Positions 9,198 through 18,401 are shown, counted from the stretch's first letter. The stretch is 64,000 nucleotides of DNA from Chloroflexota bacterium (GCA_021323855.1 JAJPKE010000034.1:124001-188000); one strand, 5' to 3'. Translations and numbers: made by a program. The notes: generated by a model from the sequence alone, not told the origin.

Positions 9198-10604
9198 TCA
9201 TCTCCGGTATTCGCTCTGGTGGCCGTCGAGTTCGTCTTTGTTGAGCCGTTTGTTGAGGTGCAGCCCTTCCAAAATGAACTCTACGGCGGAGGCGATGGTC
9301 GCCGGGCTGCCGTGGCCGTTGAGTTTGGCTACCGCCGCCTTCAGACCGCCGACACTGCCAAGCTGGTTGACATATTCCATCGCTGGCTGTGCGTCGGAGG
9401 CATGCACACTCAAGCCACGATCAAAGCCCGCCACCAGTTGATCGAAGTCGCTGATATCAAAATATTCGCGGAAGACGCGATTGATGGATTGTTTCACCAG
9501 TCGCTCGACCACTTTCTCCTCGCGTGCGTCGCCAATCGTATCCAGCTCGATCTTGCCAGTGGTGGAGGCGATGACAGCGGAGAGGTCGCTGATGCGCGGG
9601 GCGGCCTGTCGCTCTTTCAGGCGGATGGCGCGGCGCACGGCGTTGCTCATCACGTTCTCGTAGTTCGTGACGGAGACGCGCACGCTGACGCCGGAGCGCT
9701 GGCTGACATCGGTGCTGCGCCGCGCCTGATGAGTGATCTCCGCAATGATCTCTTTCATGAACTGCGGGAAGACCGTCTCGATGCCTTCGGCGCTGAACGG
9801 CACGCTCTCGCTCTCCATGATCTCGATCTCATGCTCGACGGTGCGCGGATAGTGTGTGCGAATCTGCGAGCCGATGCGGTCTTTGAGCGGCGTGATGATG
9901 CGCCCGCGATTGGTGTAATCTTCCGGGTTGGCGCTGGCGACGACAAAGACATCCAGCGGCAGCCGCACCTTGTAGCCGCGAATCTGCACGTCGCGCTCTT
10001 CCATGATGTTGAGCAGGCCGACCTGAATGCGCTCGGCAAGGTCCGGCAGTTCGTTGATGCAGAAGATGCCGCGATGAGTGCGGGGAATCAGACCGTAATG
10101 GATGGTTAGCTCGTCGGAGAGATAGCGCCCCTCCGCCACACGAATCGGGTCCACCTCGCCCACCAGATCGGCAATCGTGATATCCGGCGTGGCCAGCTTT
10201 TCGCCATAGCGCCGGTCGCGCGGAAGCCAGTGAATCGGCGTGTCGTCGCCCTCTTCCGCCACGCGAAGTTGGCAGGCTTTGCAGATGGGGGCGAAGGGGT
10301 CATCGTTGATTTCACAACCGACAATCGCCGGTGTCTCTTCGTCCAGCAGATTGATGAGGCTGCGCGCTATACGGGTCTTGGCCTGGCCGCGTTCGCCCAG
10401 CAGCACGATATCCTGGCCAGAGAGGATGGCGTTCTCCACCTGTGGAATGACGGTATCCTCATAGCCGACGATGCCGGGGAACAGTTCTTCTCCCGCGCGG
10501 ATTTTATGCACCAGATTCTTGCGCATTTCCTCCTTGACACTGAGGACGCGATAGCCACTGGCGCGGAGTTGTCCGATGGTAGCGGGTTTGTTGGTTGTGG
10601 TCAT
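9198..10604 (-). CDS. MoxR-type AAA+ ATPase (magnesium-chelatase ChlI-like)
   Basis: 468 residues from ATG 10604 with AAGGAG 11 nt upstream; an ATG at 10619 is an alternative. Walker A is GERGQAKT, Walker B is GIFCINELPDL, and the sensor region ASANPEDYTNRGRI follows, as in MoxR and ChlI ATPases. An insertion after Walker A holds CEINDDPF and CKACQL, three Cys that could bind metal, as in chelatase I subunits. MoxR ATPases couple ATP hydrolysis to VWA partners in protein activation; the VWA gene follows on the same strand. Target of the pair is unknown; the metal-centre idea is inference. Confidence 0.92.
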   Translation of the reverse strand: MTTTNKPATIGQLRASGYRVLSVKEEMRKNLVHKIRAGEELFPGIVGYEDTVIPQVENAILSGQDIVLLGERGQAKTRIARSLINLLDEETPAIVGCEINDDPFAPICKACQLRVAEEGDDTPIHWLPRDRRYGEKLATPDITIADLVGEVDPIRVAEGRYLSDELTIHYGLIPRTHRGIFCINELPDLAERIQVGLLNIMEERDVQIRGYKVRLPLDVFVVASANPEDYTNRGRIITPLKDRIGSQIRTHYPRTVEHEIEIMESESVPFSAEGIETVFPQFMKEIIAEITHQARRSTDVSQRSGVSVRVSVTNYENVMSNAVRRAIRLKERQAAPRISDLSAVIASTTGKIELDTIGDAREEKVVERLVKQSINRVFREYFDISDFDQLVAGFDRGLSVHASDAQPAMEYVNQLGSVGGLKAAVAKLNGHGSPATIASAVEFILEGLHLNKRLNKDELDGHQSEYRR

Positions 10605-11264
10605 GCAGTCTAGCATCTCCTTGAACGGCGCTCCCCAGGCGTCCAAAGACAAACGGGACTAGCGGGGAAGGCAAATATCAATGGTAGCAAACGAACAAAT
10701 GCACGACCGGGGAGCCGGCCTGGTCGCGGAACAATGAGACAAATTCCACTATACACCACCGAGATGACGAGCGTATGAAGCCACCAGAGCCATGAAGCTA
10801 CTCATGAGTCGCCAACTGACCGTTGGATTTGGCCTATGTTGTGTTTCGGACGGACATCCCTATGAGGTTCCATGACGCGACGGAGCGCGGCGGTGATGAT
10901 TCTATTGTAGCGCGCAGCGGCTCTTGTGTGCGACTAGCCAAAAGAATAGGTTGCCGCACTGCTGCTAGCTGCCCACACGACCGATAAATAAATGGATGGA
11001 TGGATGCGCTTCTCGCCTCCTCGTTGCCAGATTGGCATCGCAGTTGCTTGTCAAACAGGAGCGATGTTCAACGCATGAGCGGTGGGGAGTGCAGCAGGAC
11101 GCGGCGTTCATGCAGTTGGCGCATCGTGCCGTTCGGGTGGGGCAAAGGGGCCTTGCCGGAGCATAGCAGATGGGGAAATCCTGCGAGAGCATGAGATCGA
11201 AAGATCGTAGGGGAATCATGAGATCGCGGGTAATAATTGGAAGCCCATCGAGGAGGTTGTTTTC
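10605..11264. other. 660-bp gene-free region between MoxR and yggT
   Basis: No convincing coding sequence. It must hold the MoxR promoter (minus) and the yggT promoter (plus). Near the right end the heptamer-like string CATGAGATCG occurs twice (about 11189 and 11217), just before an AT-rich TAATAAT that could be the -10 of yggT. A short Cys-rich frame on the minus strand is not supported by any RBS. Confidence 0.5.
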
Positions 11265-11630
11265 ATGGAACCAACGTATGTCAATCCCGTCAATCCCAAT
11301 CCACCAGTGGTTGACCCGAATGCGCCGGTTTCGGCGGCGGATCGTGCGGCGCAGGTGGTCTATCTCGTGTTTGGCGTGATCGAGGTGCTGATCGCCGTTC
11401 GCGTCATCCTGCGGCTGCTGGATGCCAACCCGGATGCGGGATTCACTAGCCTCATCTATAATCTCTCGTATCCGTTCGTCGCGCTATTTTTGGGCGTCTT
11501 CCCGCCAGCGCAGAGCCGGGGCAATGTGCTGGAGCTATCATCGCTGCTGGCGATTCTGGTCTACGCGCTGATTGCCTTCGGCATCGTGCGGGTGATTCAG
11601 ATTATGGCGCGCCGAAATTCACGCGCTTGA
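11265..11630 (+). CDS. YggT family integral membrane protein
   Basis: 121 residues from ATG 11265 after GAGGAGG. A Pro/Asn-rich N-terminal tail (about 25 residues) precedes two transmembrane helices: VVYLVFGVIEVLIAVRVILR and a C-terminal LLAILVYALIAFGIVRVI. The loop LDANPDAGFTSLIYNLSYPFV matches the YggT core, where the P-F-V after the first helix is conserved. YggT proteins are membrane proteins linked to cell division or osmotic tolerance. The gene stands alone and ends in a strong intrinsic terminator. Confidence 0.9.
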   Translation: MEPTYVNPVNPNPPVVDPNAPVSAADRAAQVVYLVFGVIEVLIAVRVILRLLDANPDAGFTSLIYNLSYPFVALFLGVFPPAQSRGNVLELSSLLAILVYALIAFGIVRVIQIMARRNSRA

Positions 11631-11650
11631 TTGGTTCGTCCTCACCCGAA

Positions 11651-11680
11651 CCCCTCTCCTTGCAAGGAGAGGGGCTTTTT
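11651..11680 (+). terminator. Intrinsic terminator of yggT
   Basis: A perfect 24-nt palindrome, CCCCTCTCCTTG and its complement, followed by CTTTTT. It belongs to the same CCCCTCTCC/GGAGAGGGG hairpin family found at 9.1, 22.9, 46.7 and 54.6 kb, and is the one copy with a clear U-tract. Confidence 0.88.
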
Positions 11681-11719
11681 GCATGTCAAATAGCGTTGCA
11701 ATCCCCATAACTGACGTTC

Positions 11720-12328
11720 TTATGGTGTTGGGTTGCTGTTGACCATAGACATTTCGAACACGACGATGAAGACGATGCTCCCGATCAGCAGCACAAGCGA
11801 GACGATGCCGAGAATCAGCCCGACCGTTGCCATCGCCCTGCGGCTGATTGAGCGGCGGCCCAGCGCGCCGAAGATAATGCTCAGCACGCTTAGCGGTCCC
11901 GTAATGAAGATGCCGCAGCCAGGGATGAGAAAGAGGAGCAGGCCAGTAGCCACGCCGATGATGCCCAGCACCAGCGCGGTAACTGCCAGGCCGGACCCTG
12001 GCTCGGCGGGCTGATAGATGGGAATGGGATAGGCAGCAACCGGATACGGCGCTGGCTGTGGCGGATAGCCTAGCGGCTGTGAATACGCTGGATAGGCCGG
12101 AGGTGGAGCAGGCGGCGCGCCCAACGGCTGCGAATAGGGTGCGTAGCCTGGTGGCGTGCCCAACGGCTGTGAATATGCCGGATAGATAGGCGGCGGCGGT
12201 GGAACCTCTGGATACGGCTGATAGGGCTGACCCGCCAGTTGTTCCGGCCCATCTGCCGGGTAGCTAGGATAGTTGGGCGTCGGATAGGGATTCTGGTCGC
12301 CCGTTGGGTATGGTGACTGTGTACTCAC
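11720..12328 (-). CDS. DUF4190 membrane protein with Pro/Tyr-rich N-terminus
   Basis: 202 residues from GTG 12328. The first 110 residues are a disordered Pro/Tyr/Ala tail with repeated PAYSQPLG units. Two or three hydrophobic segments follow: GLAVTALVLGIIGVATGLLL, an ITGPLSVLSIIFGALG stretch, and ATVGLILGIVSLVLLIGSIV, joined by GRRSISRRA. This is the DUF4190 fold: membrane anchor, cytoplasmic basic loop and a low-complexity tail. Function unknown. A second copy of the family lies just upstream on the same strand. The GTG start has only a weak RBS (AGGGC). Confidence 0.85.
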   Translation of the reverse strand: MSTQSPYPTGDQNPYPTPNYPSYPADGPEQLAGQPYQPYPEVPPPPPIYPAYSQPLGTPPGYAPYSQPLGAPPAPPPAYPAYSQPLGYPPQPAPYPVAAYPIPIYQPAEPGSGLAVTALVLGIIGVATGLLLFLIPGCGIFITGPLSVLSIIFGALGRRSISRRAMATVGLILGIVSLVLLIGSIVFIVVFEMSMVNSNPTP

Positions 12329-12547
12329 GCTGGTGCCCTATTGCCTTTCCACTCTTCTGCCACGTGTAGAGGCCGGCAGACAGGAATGTCTGCTCTACCA
12401 CGGTGGCGATATGTTGCGCACCTGGCCGCTTGCGACGATAGCCATAGCATAGCATGCGATGTACAGAGCGGCAATCAGTAAAAGGCGCGCCTATCTACAA
12501 CAGATAGAGCGCGCTATTCTACATTTATAGCTCACTTGGCGGTGAGT

Positions 12548-13027
12548 TTAGTGCTGCTGCGTAAGCATCACACCTACAACGGAGCTAGCGATGGCGGCAA
12601 TGAAGCCGATGATAGACAAAATCATTCCGACAGTAGCCATCGTGCGCTTCGAGACGGAGCGACGTCCGAGGATACTGAAGATGAAGCCCAGGATTGCGCA
12701 AATATAGCCACAGATGGCAAAGAGCGCAATCGGAATACTGATGATGCCGAGAATCAAGCCAGCGATGGCGAAGCCGCCACCCTGGTCCGGTTGCGCCATT
12801 GGCACACCAGGGTAGCCGTACTGCTGTGGTGGATACATGCCCGGCTGCATCGGCTGCGACGGATACGCTGGCGGCGGTGGCGGATAGGCGCCCGGTTGCA
12901 ATGGCTGCGATGGATAGGCGGGTGGTGGATAGGCGCCCGGCTGCGGATATCCCTCTTGCTGCGGATACCCACCCTGCTGGGGATATCCGCTCTGCGGATC
13001 ATATCCGTATGGCGGCTGGCTGCTCAT
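12548..13027 (-). CDS. DUF4190 membrane protein, second copy
   Basis: 159 residues from ATG 13027; the longer frame upstream has no support. Same architecture as the 11720-12328 protein: a tail of GYPQQ/GAYPPP repeats (about 75 residues), then [21 protein letters not shown], a [20 protein letters not shown] segment and a last helix [20 protein letters not shown]. The basic [14 protein letters not shown] loop is shared almost word for word with the neighbour, so the two are paralogues from a local duplication whose tails diverged. The 219-bp gap suggests separate promoters. Confidence 0.85.
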   Translation of the reverse strand: MSSQPPYGYDPQSGYPQQGGYPQQEGYPQPGAYPPPAYPSQPLQPGAYPPPPPAYPSQPMQPGMYPPQQYGYPGVPMAQPDQGGGFAIAGLILGIISIPIALFAICGYICAILGFIFSILGRRSVSKRTMATVGMILSIIGFIAAIASSVVGVMLTQQH

Positions 13028-13130
13028 GGTAGGCACACTCTTTCTACTTCGCTGGCGGCGTGTATAACAAGAAGCACGCTGCAAGTGCCAGTATACCATG
13101 CGGTGTCCAGTGCTTCTGGGAGCCAGCCGT

Positions 13131-14348
13131 CTATTTCGTTGCGCGCAGGATGATGTAATCCGCTGCCCAACTGAGCAGTTGGCTGTCTTGCTCCGTCACC
13201 TCGAAGTAGTCGCGCACACGCTGCGGCGCTGCCAGGATGTCCGCCGTCAGCCGGTCGCGGTCCGCTGGCGGCATCTGCATGCGCTCCACCCAGGCGGCGT
13301 AGCCATGCGCCTTGCGTTGTATCTCCACCTCATGTACCTCCAGGCCCGCCGCACGCACGAATCCCTGCCACTCGGTTGCGGTGTATTCGCGGACATGGCT
13401 GGGGTCGCGGCGCTTGTCCCACTCGTTGACGGCGCGGTCCAGTTCCCGGTCCTCCGGCGCGATATTGTCAATGACGATCAGCCGGCCACCAGGAACCAGC
13501 ACGCGCGCCATCTCGTTGACCGCCGCCTGTATGTTCGCGTAGTGGTGCGGCGCGATACGCACAGTGACGAGATCGAACGTGGCGTCCAGAAAGGGCAGGT
13601 GCTCGGCATCCGCGATGACGAATGAGACGTTCTGCTGGCCTTTGGCGGTAATGAAATCGCGCGCCGCCGCCAGCATGCGTGGCGTCAGGTCGCTGGCGAT
13701 GACCTGGGCGACATGCGGCGCAACTGCCAGCGCAGTATGGCCGCCGCCCGTCGAAATATCCAGCGCGTGGTCAGCCGGTTGCGGCTGCGCCAGTTGCAGC
13801 AGCCGCGCCAGGTCGTCGCCAGTGGCATGCGCAGGGCTAGCGACGTAGGCAGCGGCGGCGCGCCCGAACTGTTCGCGCACCTGGGTTTTGATCTGCTCGT
13901 CACCGCGCCCGTCCCGTCCATCATCAGCCGGCTGGATGGGCTGGATTTGCACGCGCTGCATGAACTCCAGGCGGTTGCCGAAGGGATCGTGCGCATAGAA
14001 GCGCTGGTAGCCAGGGATTTGCGCGTCGGTGGTGATCGGCGCGCCTGCCGCTTCCAGCCGTTCGCGCAGGGCATCCAGATCACTCACCAGAAAGGCGGGA
14101 TGCGCCTTACGCTGTGGCGTAAAGTCATCTTCAAGCCCCAGATGCACCTGTTGCGCGCCGCAGCGATACCACGCGCCGCCGCGCCCCTGCAACACCGCCG
14201 GTTTCGCCACTTCTTCCAGCCCTAGCACGCCGCCGTAGAACGCCTTTGCCTGTTCCTCGCCATCGCGCGGCGCCGTCACCTGGACATGATCGAACCCCTC
14301 AACCAGCCGCATGATGCCGGTACTCGTCTCCGCTTGTGTCTCCGCCAT
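13131..14348 (-). CDS. Glyoxalase/bleomycin-resistance domain fused to SAM-dependent methyltransferase
   Basis: 405 residues from ATG 14348 (GAGGCG upstream). Residues 12-130 are a VOC/glyoxalase fold: [51 protein letters not shown] and [11 protein letters not shown], with His and Glu at the expected metal positions. After a short linker, residues 150-400 form a UbiE-like class I methyltransferase: [18 protein letters not shown] (motif I), [34 protein letters not shown]. Divergent from the LysR gene, with a LysR-type box in between, so it is probably that regulator's target. Substrate unknown; quinone-like or toxic small molecules are plausible. Confidence 0.9.
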   Translation of the reverse strand: MAETQAETSTGIMRLVEGFDHVQVTAPRDGEEQAKAFYGGVLGLEEVAKPAVLQGRGGAWYRCGAQQVHLGLEDDFTPQRKAHPAFLVSDLDALRERLEAAGAPITTDAQIPGYQRFYAHDPFGNRLEFMQRVQIQPIQPADDGRDGRGDEQIKTQVREQFGRAAAAYVASPAHATGDDLARLLQLAQPQPADHALDISTGGGHTALAVAPHVAQVIASDLTPRMLAAARDFITAKGQQNVSFVIADAEHLPFLDATFDLVTVRIAPHHYANIQAAVNEMARVLVPGGRLIVIDNIAPEDRELDRAVNEWDKRRDPSHVREYTATEWQGFVRAAGLEVHEVEIQRKAHGYAAWVERMQMPPADRDRLTADILAAPQRVRDYFEVTEQDSQLLSWAADYIILRATK

Positions 14349-14459
14349 TGGAACGCCTCTTTCCCTTTGTATCGGCTCATTGCATCATCGCACAGCGTGA
14401 TGATTTTCTCTCTATCGCTACTTCGAGTGTACTGCGTTGGCTGGTATACTGCGAGAGGG

Positions 14460-14493
14460 CTATCGCAATAGGCGCTATTGAAATTGCCGATAG
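14460..14493. promoter_or_regulatory. LysR-type operator between lysR and the fusion gene
   Basis: CTAT-N11-ATAG at 14475-14493 fits the T-N11-A box of LysR regulators, and a second palindrome CAATAG-GCG-CTATTG overlaps it at 14466-14480. A TATACT at 14448-14453 with TTCGAG 17 bp upstream is a plausible plus-strand promoter for the regulator. The rest of 14349-14649 holds nothing else recognisable. Confidence 0.72.
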
Positions 14494-14649
14494 GGCGGGG
14501 CCACAGTATCAGGTTACGTCGCGATGGTATCACGGTTGTAGGATTGGGCGTTCTCATTTGGATATCTCCACTGCCAGAGCAGCACACGCACAGACACATA
14601 CACAGACAGCGAGAGCAGGAATGCCCCTGGCGGAAGGGCGGCAACGACA

Positions 14650-15555
14650 ATGACACTCGATCAGATCGAAACATTCGTCCAGGTGGCGCGCGCCCGCAGC
14701 TTCTCGCGCGCAGGCATCCTGCTGGACCTGGCGCAGCCAACGGTCAGCGGGCGCATCGGCCAGCTCGAAGCGGAGTTAGGCGCGCAACTCTTCGCCCGCC
14801 ACGGCCATACCCTGGAACTCACCGAGGCCGGGCGCTCGCTCCTGCCTTACGCCGAGCGGATGCTGGCGCTGCGCAGCGAGGGACTGAGTACGGTGCAGCG
14901 CATCAAACGCGGCGGGCTGGGGCGGCTCTCGCTGGGGGCCAACCCTACATGCAGCCAATATCTGGTGCCACGGCTGATCGAAGCCTACTGGCATCTGCAT
15001 CCCAACGTGCATCTGAGCGTGCGCACGACGCTGAGCCGCGTATTGATGGAGGGACTGCTGGATGGCGCAATCGAGCTGGCGATTTGCTCGCAGGCGCAGA
15101 TTCATCCACGGGCGCGCATCCTCTGGAGCTATAGTGATCCGCTGGCGCTGGTCGCTGCCAGCAGCCATCCGCTGGCGCGCAAGCATGACTGTGTGCGCGC
15201 TGACCTCGCCGGGCATACCATCCTCTCCACCCAGGCCGGCCCTACGCATGTTGGCTTGCGCCATATCTTGCCGCCGGGGAGCGGCGATGTGATTGCTTTG
15301 GAGGCGACGGCTGGCGAGGTGATGACGCAGTTGCTCTTGCGCGGCGTCGGCGTGACAGTGTTGCCCGCGCTGGCCGTGTGGGATGAATTGGAGCGCGGCG
15401 ACCTGGTACGCATTTCCGTCTGCGACGCGGACCTGCCGGACTATGAGGTGGCGCTGGTGGCGTGGCCGGGGCACGACCTCTCGCCAGCGGCAGAGGCATT
15501 CGCGGAAACGGTGCGCACTGCGCGCGTGCCAGCACTCCTTTCGGGGAGGACATAG
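14650..15555 (+). CDS. LysR family transcriptional regulator
   Basis: 301 residues from ATG 14650, preceded by GGAAGGGCGG. N-terminal winged helix: MTLDQIETFVQVARARSFSR then AGILLDLAQPTVSGRIGQLE and FARHGHTLELTEAGRSLLPYA. Residues 90-290 are the periplasmic-binding-like effector domain. It diverges from the glyoxalase-methyltransferase gene, the usual LysR arrangement. The effector cannot be told from sequence. Confidence 0.93.
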   Translation: MTLDQIETFVQVARARSFSRAGILLDLAQPTVSGRIGQLEAELGAQLFARHGHTLELTEAGRSLLPYAERMLALRSEGLSTVQRIKRGGLGRLSLGANPTCSQYLVPRLIEAYWHLHPNVHLSVRTTLSRVLMEGLLDGAIELAICSQAQIHPRARILWSYSDPLALVAASSHPLARKHDCVRADLAGHTILSTQAGPTHVGLRHILPPGSGDVIALEATAGEVMTQLLLRGVGVTVLPALAVWDELERGDLVRISVCDADLPDYEVALVAWPGHDLSPAAEAFAETVRTARVPALLSGRT

Positions 15556-15763
15556 CCCGTTTGGTCAGGAATGGCGCAAAGCATGTGGCATGAGGCGTAT
15601 AAAGGATTGTACAATGCGCCAAAGACGTGCGGATGTGAGTCGAACCAACAGATATGATGCGGTGAGGCTGCACAAAAGGCCAAGAGGCGTCGGCGCCTGG
15701 CGCGCAGTTTGCGCTTTACGTAGCGATTGACGACCTGACGAACACATGCGGGGGAAACCACTA

Positions 15764-15822
15764 CGAGACTCCAGACTCCATGCGAGACTCCAAGAGATTC
15801 TGAGAGATTCTGAGAGACTCCA
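15764..15822. repeat. 10-bp direct repeats upstream of the receiver gene
   Basis: Four contiguous decamers of the form (A/C)GAGA(C/T)TC(C/T)(A/G) run from 15783 to 15822, with another at 15764-15773. One helical turn per unit is the spacing used by OmpR-type regulators. They end 38 bp before the GTG at 15861. The rest of 15556-15860 shows no gene. Confidence 0.65.
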
Positions 15823-15860
15823 ACGGCACGTGGTTCGACGCTGAAGGATTGAGGTACGGT

Positions 15861-16229
15861 GTGACAAAGAAGATTCTGGTTGCCGATGACGAGGCGACGA
15901 TTGCCGATCTGCTGGAACAATCCCTCACCGAAGAAGGGTATGAGGTTCAGAAGTCAATTCAGAGCTTGCGCTTTTACGACGCCGTGCGCGAGTATAAGCC
16001 GGACCTGATCTTGCTCGACCTGATGATGCCCTATCTGGAAGGCGAGGATGAACTGCGGCTGATGAAACTCGCCCCGGAAACATCGAATATTCCAGTGATC
16101 GTGGTGACGGCGAAGGCTGATGTTGACCGCGATGAGGCCACCCTGCGCCAGTTGGGGGTCATTCATATCGTCAAGAAGCCGTTTGACTTGAATCAGCTCA
16201 TCCAGCTTGTGAAACAAACGCTGGGCTAG
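15861..16229 (+). CDS. Stand-alone response regulator (receiver domain only)
   Basis: 122 residues from GTG 15861, which has GAGG 6 nt upstream; the TTG at 15849 is less likely. A complete CheY-like receiver: acidic pair in VADDEA, phospho-acceptor Asp53 in LLDLMMP, Thr in VVTAK and Lys in VKKPF. There is no output domain, so it signals by protein contact. The YLEGEDELRLMKLAPETSNIPVIV stretch is typical of receivers in Chloroflexi and Cyanobacteria. It lies 31 bp before plsX on the same strand and may share its transcript. No histidine kinase is adjacent. Confidence 0.9.
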   Translation: MTKKILVADDEATIADLLEQSLTEEGYEVQKSIQSLRFYDAVREYKPDLILLDLMMPYLEGEDELRLMKLAPETSNIPVIVVTAKADVDRDEATLRQLGVIHIVKKPFDLNQLIQLVKQTLG

Positions 16230-16260
16230 CCCTATTTGCCCGGCTGGTGGAGGAAATAGC

Positions 16261-17316
16261 GTGGCAGACGCAACAGAGAAGACCCGTATCGCGCTCGATG
16301 CGATGGGCGGAGACTATGCGCCTGGTGAAGTCGTGCTTGGCGCTGTGCAGGCGGCACGCGAACTTGGCATCGGCGTGTTGCTGGTCGGGCCGGAGGATTT
16401 GATCAAAACTGAGCTTGCGCGCCACGATACCACCAACCTCGACCTGGAAATCGTGCATACCGATCAGGTAATCGGCATGGATGAGCATCCAGCGGAAGCG
16501 GTGCGTGCCAAGCCACGCAACAGCATCACGCTGGCGCACGAACTGGTGCGCGATGGGCGCGCGGCGGGCGCCGTCTCTGCTGGCAACAGCGGGGCGGTGA
16601 TGGCCGCCGCCATCTTCACCCTCAAACGTATTCGCGGCGTGGACCGCCCGGCGTTCGGCGGCGTGGTGCCGGCTGCCGATGGGCATCAAACGCTGGTGCT
16701 AGATATGGGCGCCAACACCGATTGCAAGCCGCCGTATCTGCTGCAATTCGCCATTATGGGGTCCGCCTATATGCAGAGCGCCTTTGGCATCGCCAAACCG
16801 CGCGTAGGGCTGCTGGCCAACGGTGAGGAAGAGACCAAAGGCGACCAGTTGACCCAGCAGGCGCATCAACTCATCAAGGCTGCAGCGCCCGGCAGCGGCC
16901 TCAACTTCATCGGCAATGTCGAAGGACGCGACATCAACGCTGGCACGGTGGATGTGGTGGTCTGCGATGGCTTCGTGGGCAATGTCGTTCTCAAGCTCAG
17001 TGAAGGGCTGGCCAGGATGCTGCTGGCGACGATCAGGAAGGAACTGACGGCTGGCGCGGTGAGTTCGCTGGGCGCGCTGCTCGCCAAGCCTGCCTTTGAT
17101 CGTGTGCGCAAGCAACTTGACTATGAGGAATATGGCGGCGTGCCGGTGCTGGGCGTCAACGGCGTCTCGATCATCTCGCACGGGCGCTCCAAAGCGAAAG
17201 CCATCAAGAATGCCCTGCGCGTCGCCCGGCAAGCGGCGGATGCGCGCCTGCCGGAAGTCATTGCCCAGGGTATCAAGACGCTGAACGAGATGCCAGCGCC
17301 AGCCGCCGCCGAATAA
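16261..17316 (+). CDS. plsX: Phosphate acyltransferase PlsX
   Basis: 351 residues from GTG 16261, preceded by GGAGGA. PlsX makes acyl-phosphate from acyl-ACP, the first step of phosphatidic acid synthesis with PlsY. Diagnostic stretches are IALDAMGGDYAP at the start, AVSAGNSGAVMA, LVLDMGANTDCKP, GLLANGEEETKG, NVEGRDI and VVCDGFVGNVVLK. Length matches the family. Unlike many genomes, no fab or plsY genes accompany it; it follows the lone receiver gene instead. Peripheral membrane enzyme in known bacteria. Confidence 0.97.
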   Translation: MADATEKTRIALDAMGGDYAPGEVVLGAVQAARELGIGVLLVGPEDLIKTELARHDTTNLDLEIVHTDQVIGMDEHPAEAVRAKPRNSITLAHELVRDGRAAGAVSAGNSGAVMAAAIFTLKRIRGVDRPAFGGVVPAADGHQTLVLDMGANTDCKPPYLLQFAIMGSAYMQSAFGIAKPRVGLLANGEEETKGDQLTQQAHQLIKAAAPGSGLNFIGNVEGRDINAGTVDVVVCDGFVGNVVLKLSEGLARMLLATIRKELTAGAVSSLGALLAKPAFDRVRKQLDYEEYGGVPVLGVNGVSIISHGRSKAKAIKNALRVARQAADARLPEVIAQGIKTLNEMPAPAAAE

Positions 17317-17336
17317 TTAGGGCTGAACCCGTTGTC

Positions 17337-17738
17337 TCACTCAGCGGAAAGCGTTTTCTTGCTGCGTTTGGCAGCGCCGCCCAGTTTGCCGATGCGGCTA
17401 TAGAAATCCGGGGACTGGCGCTCTTTGGTGGTGTTGCCGCCTTTCTTGCCCATCTGCGCGAAGTGGTCAGGGCCATACTTCGCTACATTGGCGTTGCCAC
17501 CCTTCTTGGCGATGTCTCGATAATAGGTGCTGCCGCGCTGCTCTTTGAGCGCCGTGCCGCCGATTTTGCCAATGCGCCGGTAATAGTCTTCGCCGTAGCG
17601 GTCGCGGACGGTGGTGCCGCCTTTGCGCCCGGCCTCAGAGGAGGACATAGGAGTCGCGGGGGCTGCCGGAGTGGGACTTGCCGGAGTTGCCAGGGCTGCC
17701 GGAATCGCTTTTGCTTCGGTTTTCACTTTTTGCGCCAT
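17337..17738 (-). CDS. KGG-repeat general stress protein (Con-10/GsiB-like)
   Basis: 133 residues from ATG 17738 with GGAGG upstream. After an Ala/Pro-rich leader the protein is built of five hydrophilic repeats of about 20 residues, each with a glycine pair: RKGGTTVRDRYGEDYYRRIG, KIGGTALKEQRGSTYYRDIA, KKGGNANVAKYGPDHFAQMG, KKGGNTTKERQSPDFYSRIG and KLGG. This matches stress-induced KGG proteins of bacilli (GsiB), fungal Con-10 and plant group 1 LEA proteins, thought to protect against desiccation or osmotic stress. Convergent with plsX, 20 bp away. Confidence 0.9.
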   Translation of the reverse strand: MAQKVKTEAKAIPAALATPASPTPAAPATPMSSSEAGRKGGTTVRDRYGEDYYRRIGKIGGTALKEQRGSTYYRDIAKKGGNANVAKYGPDHFAQMGKKGGNTTKERQSPDFYSRIGKLGGAAKRSKKTLSAE

Positions 17739-17892
17739 GAGATGCCTCCCAAAGAACTCTAGAGGATACCGTTCGCTCGTCTCAATGAGTATAAGCCCGC
17801 TTCCCTGGCTACGTCAAGCGGGAAAATATGTTGGAAATATGTTATGGTATCTTTCTCATCAGAACAGTGGTAAAACTGAGAGGAGTGAACGT

Positions 17893-18390
17893 GTGGATGT
17901 CGTTCGATTGGATGTCATGCGCCTGACTGTTATAGATGCGCGCGGGACGGTGAGCTTCGTCGCGCATACCTCAGCCGCCGTTGCGCTGGCCGCCGCCTGC
18001 GCCGGCAACCCTACCACCGTGGCGGAATTGCTGGAGGCGTCGCGGCGATACGACCGCGATCTGCATAGGATGGTGATGAGCGGGCTGGCGGTCTTCGATG
18101 AACACAACCTTCCTGGCAATGTGGATGACATCCATGAGCAATTGCGCAGCCTGCCACCGCAGAAGACGCCGGTGTTTCGCGTGCTGGATGACGTTACGCG
18201 CAACGCCAGCCTGCAATCTGTGCGGGCCGGGGTCATCCTCTACAACCTGACCAGGAAGCGCATCGTGCAGATTGCCAACACCTATGAACTGCTCACCCGC
18301 TCAGGCGAGGTCAATTATCATAATGGGCGTTTTCTGAGCCGCCGCGTCTTCAGCTATGAGTTGCCGCCTGAATGGAGCATAGTCCCCTGA
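17893..18390 (+). CDS. Hypothetical protein
   Basis: 165 residues if started at GTG 17893, which has AGGAG 7 nt upstream; the frame is open further but lacks signals. No family recognised. It is soluble, mixed alpha/beta, beginning VVRLDVMRLTVIDARGTVSF, with an Ala-rich helix and a Tyr/Arg-rich C-terminus. The order suggests a small nucleic-acid or ligand-binding protein, but there is no catalytic pattern. It converges with the oxidoreductase gene, leaving 11 bp, and is divergent from the KGG stress gene. Confidence 0.75.
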   Translation: MDVVRLDVMRLTVIDARGTVSFVAHTSAAVALAAACAGNPTTVAELLEASRRYDRDLHRMVMSGLAVFDEHNLPGNVDDIHEQLRSLPPQKTPVFRVLDDVTRNASLQSVRAGVILYNLTRKRIVQIANTYELLTRSGEVNYHNGRFLSRRVFSYELPPEWSIVP

Positions 18391-18401
18391 GCAGGCGTTA
18401 A

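Noticed and set aside
10965..11219. 84-residue Cys-rich minus-strand frame
   Set aside because: No RBS, no family, and it overlaps the yggT promoter region; Cys content reflects base composition.
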